Positions 24,843 through 32,901 of a stretch of DNA of 64,000 nt are shown here, one piece after another. The position numbers were made by a program, and so were the translations under genes. Source of the DNA: Streptomyces sp. NBC_01446. Lineage in GTDB: Bacteria; Actinomycetota; Actinomycetes; Streptomycetales; Streptomycetaceae. The DNA lies in the NCBI RefSeq assembly GCF_026340095.1, contig NZ_JAPEPO010000001.1, positions 1,116,001 to 1,180,000 on the forward strand, in the 5' to 3' direction. A model generated the notes under the pieces. That model was not told the DNA's origin. It worked only from the letters and a program-made list of their open reading frames with translations, and searched no databases. Position 1 is the stretch's first letter, and each line of letters begins with the position of its first letter.

Positions 24843-26924
24843 TCATCCGGCCGGATCGCTCCCGTCGTGCCGTGCGTCCGGTTCGTAGGCGGCGAGTGAC
24901 CCGGTGGCGGGACCGCCGGTCGGCTCGGGACCGGCCTGCGGCAGGTCGCGCGTGCCGAGGGTCAGGTCCCTTGCCGCGGCCGCCTCCGCGAGCCCGATGC
25001 CGCGCTGGAACGCCGCCATGAGACCCGGGTCGTGGAGTACGGGCGCCTCGTTCTCGGGGCGCTCCTGCCGCTGTGCCGGGCCGCCCCTGAGCTGCGGCGC
25101 GAGGTGTTCCTGGACGCGCCGTTTGGGAAGTTGGGGCCGCCCCATGGTGCCGCGCACGGCGCCGTTGCCCGGGGTCGGCTGGACGGGCGTGGGCTCTCCG
25201 GTGGCCTGCCGGTCCTCGGAACGGATGCCGGGCAGCGCGTCGGCGGGTGTCCGTCGCTCGTCCCTGGCGGTACGCAGCGGGAGGGGCGGCGCGACGCCGT
25301 TCGCCCCGGATTGCCTGCCGTCGGAGGCACCGCCCTGAGGCTGCCGCGGGACGACGGCCACGCCGGCGTGCGGGGTCTCGCGTGGCGGCGGCGGGGGTTG
25401 GTGCGGCGCCTCGTACGACTGGGGGGCCGACGGCTGGGGGTCGAAAGGCTGGTGGTCGGGCTGAGGGGGACGGTGGAGCTGGTTCTGGTTTTGGAGCTGG
25501 TTCTGGTTCTGGAGCTGGGGCTGGGGCTGGAGCTGCGGTGGTCGGCGGTGGGACTGCGGCTGCAGCTGCGGCTGTTCTTCGAGCTGGTGTTGACGTTCCT
25601 GCTGGTTCTGGTGTTGCGAGAGTCGCCGCTCATGCGCCTGGTGCCGCTGGTGCATGGTCTGCGCGCTGTCGTCCGTCGCGTCCGCGGCGCTCCGTGGCCT
25701 CGGCGCGGGCTCGTTCTCGTCGCCCCCGAGCAGGCTCTGCGGTACGACGAGGACCGCCTGCACACCGCCGTAGATATTGCTCTGGAGCCGGACGGTGATG
25801 CCGTGTCTGCGGGCGAGCTGCGAGACGACGAAGAGGCCGATACGTCCGTCCTGGAGGAGGCTCGCGACGTTGACCTGGTCCGGGTCGGCGAGCAGCGTGT
25901 TCATCTTGTTCTGCTCGGTGACGGGCATTCCGAGGCCGCGGTCCTCGACCTCGATGGCGAGACCGGACGTGACGGTGGTGGCACGGAGCAGGACTTGGGT
26001 GTGCGGGGCCGAGAACACGGTGGCGTTCTCGACGAGTTCGGCGAGCAGGTGGATGCAGTCGGCGACGGCGTGCCCGCGCAGGGTGCCCTCGACCGGCGGG
26101 ACGAGCTTGACCCGGGAGTACTGCTCGACCTCCGCTATGGCCGACCGCATGACCTCGGTCATGGAGACCGGGCGGCTCCACTGGCGCCGGGACACGGCGC
26201 CGCCGAGCACGGCCAGGTTCTCGGCGTGCCTGCGGATCCGGGTGGCGAGGTGGTCGACGTGGAACAGGCCCTTGAGCAGGTCGGGGTCCTCGACGTCGTT
26301 CTCGAGTTCGTCGAGGATCGAGATCTCGCGGTGCACGAGGGACTGCAGGCGCCGGGCCAGGTTGACGAAGACCTCGACCTTCTGTTCGCTGCCCGCGTGG
26401 CTGGAGAGCTGGGACGCCTGGACGACGGCGGTGACGGCCACGTCCTGGGCGCGCGTCATGTCCGCGGCCAGCAGGTCGAACTCGTCGGCGTCCGGGGCGG
26501 CCGACGGGGCCTGCCTGCGGGGCGGCGGGCCCTCGCCCTTACGCAACTGCTCCACGAGACCGCGCAGTTCACCCTGCCCGCGCGCGCTCGCACGGCGCAG
26601 GACACCGACCCGTTCGCGTACGGTCCTGGCCGCCCGGTCGGCGGCCACGGCGGCGATCACGATGCCGGCCAGGGTGACGAGGCACGCTCCGGCCAGGACG
26701 GCCCAGAGGGCGAGCCCGGGGCGGGCGCCCGTGGAGCGGATGGTGAAGAGAACGGCCGCGCTGGCGCTCAGGGCGACGGCGAGCGGGGGCAGTACGGCAA
26801 GGCGCAGAAGCTGGGGCCGTATGTGGGTCTCGGGCTGCGGGGGGACGGACCGGCCGCCCGGCCTGCCGTGCCGACCGCCCTCTCGGCGGTCTGCTCGGGG
26901 GGCCGGTGGGCGAAGGTGAGACAT
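24843..26924 (-). CDS. cvnA: Conservon sensor histidine kinase CvnA with Q/N-rich linker
   Basis: 693-residue membrane kinase. Two hydrophobic segments near the N-terminus (LLRLAVLPPLAVALSASA and LALWAVLAGACLVTLAGI) are separated by only about ten residues, so the usual extracellular sensing domain is absent. A dimerisation helix (HLATRIRRHAENLAVLGG) and an HATPase domain (ELVENATVFSAP N-box; EVEDRGLGMP G-box) follow. After residue ~410 comes a disordered tail, with residues about 421-498 extremely rich in Q, N, P and H. ATG 26924 is chosen over an upstream start because GAGGA lies six bases before it. First gene of cvnABCD. Confidence 0.92.
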   Translation of the reverse strand: MSHLRPPAPRADRREGGRHGRPGGRSVPPQPETHIRPQLLRLAVLPPLAVALSASAAVLFTIRSTGARPGLALWAVLAGACLVTLAGIVIAAVAADRAARTVRERVGVLRRASARGQGELRGLVEQLRKGEGPPPRRQAPSAAPDADEFDLLAADMTRAQDVAVTAVVQASQLSSHAGSEQKVEVFVNLARRLQSLVHREISILDELENDVEDPDLLKGLFHVDHLATRIRRHAENLAVLGGAVSRRQWSRPVSMTEVMRSAIAEVEQYSRVKLVPPVEGTLRGHAVADCIHLLAELVENATVFSAPHTQVLLRATTVTSGLAIEVEDRGLGMPVTEQNKMNTLLADPDQVNVASLLQDGRIGLFVVSQLARRHGITVRLQSNIYGGVQAVLVVPQSLLGGDENEPAPRPRSAADATDDSAQTMHQRHQAHERRLSQHQNQQERQHQLEEQPQLQPQSHRRPPQLQPQPQLQNQNQLQNQNQLHRPPQPDHQPFDPQPSAPQSYEAPHQPPPPPRETPHAGVAVVPRQPQGGASDGRQSGANGVAPPLPLRTARDERRTPADALPGIRSEDRQATGEPTPVQPTPGNGAVRGTMGRPQLPKRRVQEHLAPQLRGGPAQRQERPENEAPVLHDPGLMAAFQRGIGLAEAAAARDLTLGTRDLPQAGPEPTGGPATGSLAAYEPDARHDGSDPAG

Positions 26925-27329
26925 TCGGCGTCCTCGTACGTGGGGGCTCCTGCGGGTCGGCGCGAGGCGGGCAGGCGGCATCGCGCTCCCGGCCGGGAGC
27001 GGGTGGGAATGCCGCCGCTGCGTCGCTCAGCGAGCACACACGGTAGTCGGGGACGGCTCACATGCGGTGGGCAGTTGCCAAAGTCCGGCGGCCCAGATCC
27101 CGCTCTGGTATGAGGCTTCGTACGACAGACCGATAACAGGGCTGGACGCCCGACCGGTCATGGGTACGGGTGTTCCCTCACCCGAAAATGCGTCCTGTTC
27201 CGGCGCGCGCGGCACGCCGGATGTTCGGGGAGTCGGGCCAGGACAGCCCGCCGAGATCCGGGCTGTCACGCGCAAAGGTCCGGGCTCTCACCGGACGCTT
27301 ACCTGAGAGCCCGGACCTCGTGGACGTGC
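26925..27329. other. Intergenic region upstream of cvnA
   Basis: 405 bp containing the presumed cvnA promoter and, at the left-transcribed end of the hydrolase gene, two hairpins. The section 27040-27180 has lower GC content and several inverted short repeats. No gene is supported. Confidence 0.5.
27276..27318 (-). terminator. Rho-independent-like terminator after the MBL-fold hydrolase gene
   Basis: Perfect 15-bp stem (AGGTCCGGGCTCTCA / TGAGAGCCCGGACCT) with a 13-base loop, starting 12 bp beyond the hydrolase stop codon. A second hairpin (ACAGCCCG / CGGGCTGT, 27243-27266) follows in the same direction. No U-tract, as usual in Streptomyces. Confidence 0.8.
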
Positions 27330-28550
27330 TCAGACCGCCGGTACGGCCTCCTGCTCGCCGGAGCCGGTCCCGGCGCCCGCGCCGTTGCCGGCTGCCGTGC
27401 CGGCGTCCGGCCGGTCCGCCGGCTCCGCCGCGGGCCAGCCTTCCGCGGGCTGGGTGGCGATGGCGCGCCACCACGGCTGGACGGGAAGCGTCTCGGCCGT
27501 GGGTTCGAAGGGCTCGCCCGGGCACGGGAGCGCGACCTTGGCCCCGGCCCGCTGTCCCGCCGCGAGCGTGCCCTCGCCGGGCTCGGACCACGGGTGCGGC
27601 GCCAGATTGAACGTGCCCCAGTGGATCGGCAGCATGGGCCCGCCGCCGGGCCCGCCCTGGAGGTCGAGGTGGGCGCGCATGCCCTCCTCGGGACGCATGT
27701 GGATGTCGGGCCAGAAGTCGCTGTACGCGCCGATCTGGATCATCGTCGCGTCGAACGGCCCGTGCTCCGCGCCGATGTCCTTGAAGCCGGGGAAATAGCC
27801 GGTGTCACCACTGTGGTAGACGCGGTGCTCGGGACCGGCGACGACCCAGGACGCCCACAGGGTGTGCTGCTCGTTGCGCAGGCCTCGGCCGCAGAAGTGG
27901 CGCGCGGGCGTGGCCGTCAGGGTCAGCCCCGCCACCTTCGTCGACTCGTTCCAGTCGAGCTCGCGGAGGCGGTCGGCGGGGACGCCCCAGTGCTCCAGGT
28001 GCGCGCCGACGCCGAGCGGCACCGCGAACACCGTGTCCGTGTCGGCCAGCGCGCGGATCGTGGGCAGGTCCAGGTGGTCGTAGTGGTCATGGGAGATCAC
28101 CACCACGTCCACCGGGCCGAGCGCGGCGAGCGGCAGCGGTACGGGGTGCAGCCGCTTGGGGCCCGCGAAGGAGAACGGGGAGCAGCGCTCGCCCCAGACG
28201 GGGTCGAGCAGCACGCGGCGGCCGTCGATCTCGGCGAGGACGCTGGAGTGCCCCATCCAGGTCAGCCGCAGGCCGCTCGCCGGGGGCTTGGCGAGGTCGG
28301 CGAGGGTCGTGGAGTGCACGGGGACGGTGCCCGTGGGCGCCCGGCGTACGCGCCCCTCCTTGGCGAAGAAGACCTTCGCGAACTCGATCATGGAACCCGC
28401 GGGCCGGGTGCGTGCGCCCACCGGGTTCTGGAAGCTGCCGTCCGCGAAGTTCGGCGACCTCCGGATGCGCGCGAGTCTCTCTCCCGCCGGGTCCGCGCCG
28501 AAAGCGGCGGGCCGCAGCGGGCGGAGCCCGGAGCTCAGGGAACGTGACAC
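27330..28550 (-). CDS. MBL-fold metallohydrolase (NAPE-PLD/UlaG-like)
   Basis: 406-residue metallo-beta-lactamase-fold hydrolase. The metal site VVISHDHYDHLD (HXHXDH) is at about the middle, with further histidines in TPARHFCGRG, VYHSGDTGYF and LPIHWGTFNL. This arrangement is that of N-acyl-phosphatidylethanolamine phospholipase D-like and UlaG-like enzymes, probably acting on phosphodiesters or lactones. The GTG start at 28550 has GGGAGG five bases upstream; the longer frame from 28697 has no such site. The C-terminal tail is low-complexity (alanine, glycine). Transcribed alone, divergent from the acyl-CoA dehydrogenase operon. Confidence 0.88.
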   Translation of the reverse strand: MSRSLSSGLRPLRPAAFGADPAGERLARIRRSPNFADGSFQNPVGARTRPAGSMIEFAKVFFAKEGRVRRAPTGTVPVHSTTLADLAKPPASGLRLTWMGHSSVLAEIDGRRVLLDPVWGERCSPFSFAGPKRLHPVPLPLAALGPVDVVVISHDHYDHLDLPTIRALADTDTVFAVPLGVGAHLEHWGVPADRLRELDWNESTKVAGLTLTATPARHFCGRGLRNEQHTLWASWVVAGPEHRVYHSGDTGYFPGFKDIGAEHGPFDATMIQIGAYSDFWPDIHMRPEEGMRAHLDLQGGPGGGPMLPIHWGTFNLAPHPWSEPGEGTLAAGQRAGAKVALPCPGEPFEPTAETLPVQPWWRAIATQPAEGWPAAEPADRPDAGTAAGNGAGAGTGSGEQEAVPAV

Positions 28551-28779
28551 AGCGCCTCCCGGTGGATCGATCAGGATTTCCCGATCAGGGACTCCATTAT
28601 GGGCGGCCCCGCCGACAGTGCCCGATCCGGGACCTGGACGCACAGGGAATTCCAAGGCACGCCCCGGTTGCGCGGCGCCGACGTCACTCGGCGTCACGGC
28701 CGGCGACCGGCTCGTGTCGCCGGCCGTGACGCCCCCGTGCGCCGAGCGGGCGGAAGCCTCTTCGCAGTGGCGTCAGAAA

Positions 28780-28797
28780 ACTGATCCATCATTCAGT
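28780..28797. promoter_or_regulatory. TetR-type operator, copy 1
   Basis: 18-bp palindrome ACTGATCCATCATTCAGT (ACTGA-N8-TCAGT). The same spacing and arms occur at 28835 and at 38176 beside the tetR gene. Confidence 0.65.
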
Positions 28798-28834
28798 AGC
28801 CGTTGCGTTGACACCGGTCTTCACGGCCTCGGAT

Positions 28835-28852
28835 ACTGACTGGCGATTCAGT
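28835..28852. promoter_or_regulatory. TetR-type operator, copy 2
   Basis: 18-bp site ACTGACTGGCGATTCAGT. It differs at only two central bases from the reverse complement of the site at 38176 upstream of tetR. It overlaps the presumed promoter of the acyl-CoA dehydrogenase operon, so a repressor here would block transcription. Confidence 0.75.
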
Positions 28853-28919
28853 AATCGGGTCAGTGACCCGCGCCGGTCGTGACCCCCCTCGTCGGTATCC
28901 GTCAGTTTCTGGAGGCACC

Positions 28920-30077
28920 GTGTCAGAGCTCCCCATCGAGCTGGTCCCCCTCACCCCGGAGCAGCGGGACATCGTGGACCTCACGAGGACGTTCGCGCGT
29001 GAGGAGATCCGCCCGCGCGGGCGCGCCGTGGACGAGGCGGACGTGGAGACGCCCTGGGATCTGTGGCGCGCGGCCGCGAAGGTCGGCATCACCGGCTTCA
29101 TGCTGCCCGAGGAGTACGGGGGCGGCGGGTTCACCGACGTGTTCACGCAGGTCCTCGTCCAGGAGGAGCTGTGCGTCGGCGACCTGGGCATCGGCAACCT
29201 CCTCTGCTCGAACGGCTTCTTCGCCGACCCGGTCATGGAGCTGGGCACCGAGGAGCAGAAGCGCGCGTGGCTGACGCCGCTGGCCGGGCCCGACACCCCG
29301 ATGACCTCGCTGGCGACGACCGAGCCGGGCTCCGGGTCCGACGCCGCGTCGATCGTGACGACCGCGACGCGCACGGCGGGCGGCTACCTCCTGAACGGCC
29401 AGAAGGCGTGGATCTCGAACGCGGGCGAGGCCGAGCAGTACGTCGTCTTCGCCAAGACCGACCCGTCGCAGCGCTCGGGCGGTGTCACGGCGTTCCTGCT
29501 GCGCAAGGGCGCGGAGGGGCTCACGTTCGGTGAGCCGATGCGCAAGATGGGCCAGCGCGCGATCGTGTGCCGCGAGGTGTTCTTCTCCGACGTGTTCGTG
29601 CCCGACGCCGACCGTCTGGGCTACGAGGGGCAGGGCTTCGCCGGCCTCATGCGGACGTTCGACATCTCGCGCGCCGTTCTGGGCGCGGCGGCCACGGGTG
29701 TGGCGCGGGCCGCGTACGAGTACGCCCGCGACTACGCACGCACGCGCGTGCAGTTCGGCAAGCCGATCATCGAGCACCAGGCCGTGGCGTTCCGCCTCGC
29801 GGACATGCGCACGCGGATCGAGCAGTCCCGTCTGATGACGTGGCGTGCCGCGCGGCGTCTGGACGCCGGACTCGACGCGACCGCCGAGGCGGCCATGGCC
29901 AAGCTGACCGCGTCGGAGACGGCGGCGTACTGCACCTGGGCGGCCGTGCAGACGCTCGGCGGCTGGGGCTACTCGCGCGAGTTCCCGGTCGAGCAGTGGA
30001 TGCGGGACGCCAAGCTGGAGGAGATCGAGGAAGGCACCTCCGACATCATGCGCCTGGTCATATCGAGGTCGCTGTGA
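28920..30077 (+). CDS. Acyl-CoA dehydrogenase
   Basis: 385-residue FAD enzyme that makes the alpha,beta-double bond in an acyl-CoA. The FAD/substrate segment TSLATTEPGSGSDAA and the C-terminal catalytic-base region (GGWGYSREFPVEQWMRDAK, then EEIEEGTSDIMRLVI) are standard; a glutamate in EEGTSDI is the likely base. GTG 28920 has GGAGG six bases upstream, so the in-frame start at 28863 is rejected. First gene of a four-gene operon; its stop overlaps the next start (GTGA). In this context the substrate is probably the CoA ester of an amino-acid-derived carboxylic acid. Confidence 0.94.
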   Translation: MSELPIELVPLTPEQRDIVDLTRTFAREEIRPRGRAVDEADVETPWDLWRAAAKVGITGFMLPEEYGGGGFTDVFTQVLVQEELCVGDLGIGNLLCSNGFFADPVMELGTEEQKRAWLTPLAGPDTPMTSLATTEPGSGSDAASIVTTATRTAGGYLLNGQKAWISNAGEAEQYVVFAKTDPSQRSGGVTAFLLRKGAEGLTFGEPMRKMGQRAIVCREVFFSDVFVPDADRLGYEGQGFAGLMRTFDISRAVLGAAATGVARAAYEYARDYARTRVQFGKPIIEHQAVAFRLADMRTRIEQSRLMTWRAARRLDAGLDATAEAAMAKLTASETAAYCTWAAVQTLGGWGYSREFPVEQWMRDAKLEEIEEGTSDIMRLVISRSL

Positions 30078-31717
30078 CCGAGGAGACGGCGACAGAGGAG
30101 ACGGTGACGGAGCAGATGCGGACGTCGACCGGCGGCGAGGCGCTCGTCAGGGCACTCGCCGCCCATGGGGTCTCCACCGCGTTCGGCATCCCGGGGACCC
30201 ACAACCTGGAGATCTACCGGCACCTGGCGGCGTACGGCATCACGCATGTCGCCCCGCGTCACGAGCAGGGCGCCGGGTACGCGGCCGACGCCTACGCGCG
30301 CGTGACGGGCGATCCCGGGGTGGCCATCACGACGACGGGGCCCGCTCTCCTGAACATCGCGGCCGCAGTCGGGCAGGCGTACTCGGACAGCGTGCCGCTT
30401 CTCGTGGTGTCACCGGGCATGCCGCTGCGCCATCCGCACCAGTCGACGGGTCTCCTGCACGAGATGCGCAGCCAGACGGAGGCGCTGCGGAACGTGGCGG
30501 CGTTCAGCCATCGGGTGTCCTCTGTGGAGGAGATCGGAGCGGCGGTGGCGCGCGCGTTCAGCCTGTTCCGTACGGAGAGGCCCCGGCCCGTGCACATCGA
30601 GGTGCCGCTCGACCTGCTCGAGGCGACGGAGCCCGCCGGGCCGGTACGGCGCGCTCCCCTGGTGGCGCCCCGCGCGGCGGACGGTCCGTCGCTCGACGCG
30701 GCGGCCGCTCTCCTCGCCGGCGCGGTGCGCCCCGGCCTGGTCCTGGGCGGTGGCGCACGCGGTGCGGCCGAGCAATGCCGGGCACTGGCACAGCAGTTGG
30801 GCGCTCCGGTGGCGACGACCGCGAACGGCAAGGGCATCGTCGACGAACGGCATCCCCTCTCCCTCGGTGTGTCCCTGCACAGCCCGTCCGTACAGAAGTG
30901 GCTGGCCGACCGCGACGTCGTGCTCGCCGTCGGGACGGAACTCGCCGAGTCGGACCTGTGGTCCGCGCCGCCTCCGCTCGACGGCAGGCTGATCCGTGTC
31001 GACGTCGATCCGGCGCAGATGTACGCGGGCCTCCCTGCGGACGTCGCCCTGGTGGGCGACGCGCAGGCCACCATGCAGGCGCTCAAGGAGCGGCTCGCCA
31101 AGGTGCCGGGCCCGGCGTCCACGGACGCGGCCACGCGGACCACGGCCGCCGTGCGCGCCGCCCGCGACGACGAGACACGCGCGCGTGACGCTCGTTGGGT
31201 GCCGTATCTCGAAGCGATCAGGAGCGTCCTCGCGGCCGATGCCGTGGTGACCTCCGACAGCGCCCAGTGCTGCTACTACGGCGCGCTCCCGCACCTCCCC
31301 GTCGGCCCCGACGGGCGCTATCTGCACCCCACCGGGTTCGGCACGCTCGGCTACGCGCTGCCCGCCGCGATCGGCGCGAAGACCGCCTGCCCCGACCGGC
31401 AGGTGATCGCGATCAGCGGGGACGGCGGGCTCCAGTTCTCCGTGCAGGAGCTGGCCACGGCCGCACAGCTCCAACTGCCTCTGCCCGTCGTCGTGTTCGA
31501 CAACGGCGGCTACGGCGAGATCCGCGACGAGATGGCCGCGCGCGGCGACACACCTGCCGCCGTCGACCACGCACGCGTGGACCTCGCCGGCCTCGCGCGG
31601 GCCTTCGGCGGCAGGGGCGCCCCCGCGCACTCCCCCGGTGAACTCGCCGCGCTCCTGACCCGGGCCCTGGCCACCCCCGGACCCACCCTGATCACCGTCC
31701 CCGAGGAGACCGCATGA
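30074..31717 (+). CDS. TPP-dependent 2-oxo-acid decarboxylase (AruI-like, 5-guanidino-2-oxopentanoate decarboxylase family)
   Basis: 547-residue thiamine-diphosphate enzyme of the acetolactate synthase/benzoylformate decarboxylase superfamily. The cofactor-activating glutamate is in APRHEQGAGYAADAYAR, and the TPP/Mg motif runs from GDGGLQFSVQEL to VFDNGGYGEIRDE. The N-terminal region (FGIPGTHNLEIYRHL, RPRPVHIEVPLDLLEA) resembles what I know of 2-ketoarginine decarboxylases. It would turn a 2-oxo acid into an aldehyde and CO2. GTGA overlaps on the upstream side and ATGA on the downstream side show tight coupling. The specific oxo acid (ketoarginine or another) is unproven. Confidence 0.85.
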   Translation: MTEETATEETVTEQMRTSTGGEALVRALAAHGVSTAFGIPGTHNLEIYRHLAAYGITHVAPRHEQGAGYAADAYARVTGDPGVAITTTGPALLNIAAAVGQAYSDSVPLLVVSPGMPLRHPHQSTGLLHEMRSQTEALRNVAAFSHRVSSVEEIGAAVARAFSLFRTERPRPVHIEVPLDLLEATEPAGPVRRAPLVAPRAADGPSLDAAAALLAGAVRPGLVLGGGARGAAEQCRALAQQLGAPVATTANGKGIVDERHPLSLGVSLHSPSVQKWLADRDVVLAVGTELAESDLWSAPPPLDGRLIRVDVDPAQMYAGLPADVALVGDAQATMQALKERLAKVPGPASTDAATRTTAAVRAARDDETRARDARWVPYLEAIRSVLAADAVVTSDSAQCCYYGALPHLPVGPDGRYLHPTGFGTLGYALPAAIGAKTACPDRQVIAISGDGGLQFSVQELATAAQLQLPLPVVVFDNGGYGEIRDEMAARGDTPAAVDHARVDLAGLARAFGGRGAPAHSPGELAALLTRALATPGPTLITVPEETA

Positions 31718-32901
31718 CCGCGCCCGCCACCCCCCTGATGTCGCTCACCTGGACCGACCACGTCACCGGCAGGCACGGCTACCTGGTCGTCGACCGGCTG
31801 GTGCGCGGCGTGTCCAGCGGCGGACTACGGATGCGTCAGGGCTGCACCCTCGACGAGGTCGCGGGCCTCGCGCGCGGCATGACGATGAAGGAGGCCCTGC
31901 ACTACAACCCGCAGGGCCGCTACATCCCGCTGGGCGGCGCCAAGGGCGGCATCGACTGCGACCCGCAGGACCCGCAGGCGTACGGCGTCCTCGTGCGCTA
32001 TCTGCGCGCCATGCGGCCCTACATCGAGTCCTTCTGGACGACCGGCGAGGACCTGGGGCTCACCCAGGACCTCGTCGACAGGGCGGCCGAGGAGGCCGGG
32101 CTCGTCTCGTCCATCCAGGCGGTCTACCCGCTGCTCGACGACGAGACGGCCGCGCGACGACGGCTCGCCGACGCCTTCGCTGTCGACGTCGACGGCATCG
32201 GCCTCGACGAGCTCGTCGGCGGCTGCGGAGTCGCCGAGTCGGTGCTCGCGGCCCTGGACCGCGCGGGCGTCCCCTACGAGGGCACCCGGGTGTCCGTGCA
32301 GGGCCTGGGCACCATGGGCGGGGCGACCGCCCGCTTCCTGGCGCGCGCGGGCCTGCGGGTCGTGGCCGTCGCCGACGTGAAGGGCACCGTCGCCAACCCC
32401 GAAGGCCTGGACGTGGACGCGCTCCTCGCCGCCCGCGACGCCTACGGGACGGTGGACCGCTCCGCGCTGCGCGAGGCTGACCGTGAACTGCCGGGCGACG
32501 CCTGGCTGTCGGCCGACGCCGAGGTCCTCGTGCCCGCCGCCGTGTCGTACGCGGTGGACGCTGCGAACCAGGAACAGATCACGGCACGCTGGATCGTCGA
32601 GGCCGCCAACATGCCCGTGCTGCCCGAGGCGGAGGAGCTGCTCGCCCGGCGCGGCATCACCGTCCTGCCCGACGTCGTCGTCAACTCCGGTACGAACGCC
32701 TGGTGGTGGTGGACGCTGTTCGGGGACATCGACGCCAACGCGGACGAGGCGTTCGCGTACACGCGGCGCTCCATGCGCGCGCTGATCGACCAGATGCTGG
32801 CGCGCGCCGAGGCGGACGGGACGACGCCGCGCGCCGCCGCGCACGCGATCGTCGCGGACCGTCTCCCGGTGATCGCGGAGCGGTTCGGGTGGTACAGGTG
32901 A
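31714..32901 (+). CDS. Glu/Leu/Phe/Val-type amino-acid dehydrogenase
   Basis: 395-residue NAD(P)-dependent dehydrogenase that oxidatively deaminates an amino acid to a 2-oxo acid. The catalytic lysine is in PLGGAKGGIDCDP, a second substrate lysine in GMTMKEALHY, and the dinucleotide fold shows SVQGLGTMGGATARFL. Overall domain order matches the family, but the sequence is divergent from both valine and glutamate dehydrogenases, so I leave the substrate open. ATG overlaps the previous stop (ATGA) and its stop overlaps the following GTG. It would supply the oxo acid for the adjacent decarboxylase. Confidence 0.88.
   Translation: MTAPATPLMSLTWTDHVTGRHGYLVVDRLVRGVSSGGLRMRQGCTLDEVAGLARGMTMKEALHYNPQGRYIPLGGAKGGIDCDPQDPQAYGVLVRYLRAMRPYIESFWTTGEDLGLTQDLVDRAAEEAGLVSSIQAVYPLLDDETAARRRLADAFAVDVDGIGLDELVGGCGVAESVLAALDRAGVPYEGTRVSVQGLGTMGGATARFLARAGLRVVAVADVKGTVANPEGLDVDALLAARDAYGTVDRSALREADRELPGDAWLSADAEVLVPAAVSYAVDAANQEQITARWIVEAANMPVLPEAEELLARRGITVLPDVVVNSGTNAWWWWTLFGDIDANADEAFAYTRRSMRALIDQMLARAEADGTTPRAAAHAIVADRLPVIAERFGWYR

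Larger units (their letters stand above)
28551..28919. other. Divergent intergenic region with TetR-type operators
   Basis: 369 bp between the MBL-fold hydrolase and acyl-CoA dehydrogenase genes. It holds two ACTGA-N8-TCAGT palindromes (28780 and 28835). TTGCGTTGACAC at 28803 offers a plausible -35 element between them, and GATACT at 28832 is a candidate -10, overlapping the second palindrome. No gene is visible. Confidence 0.55.
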
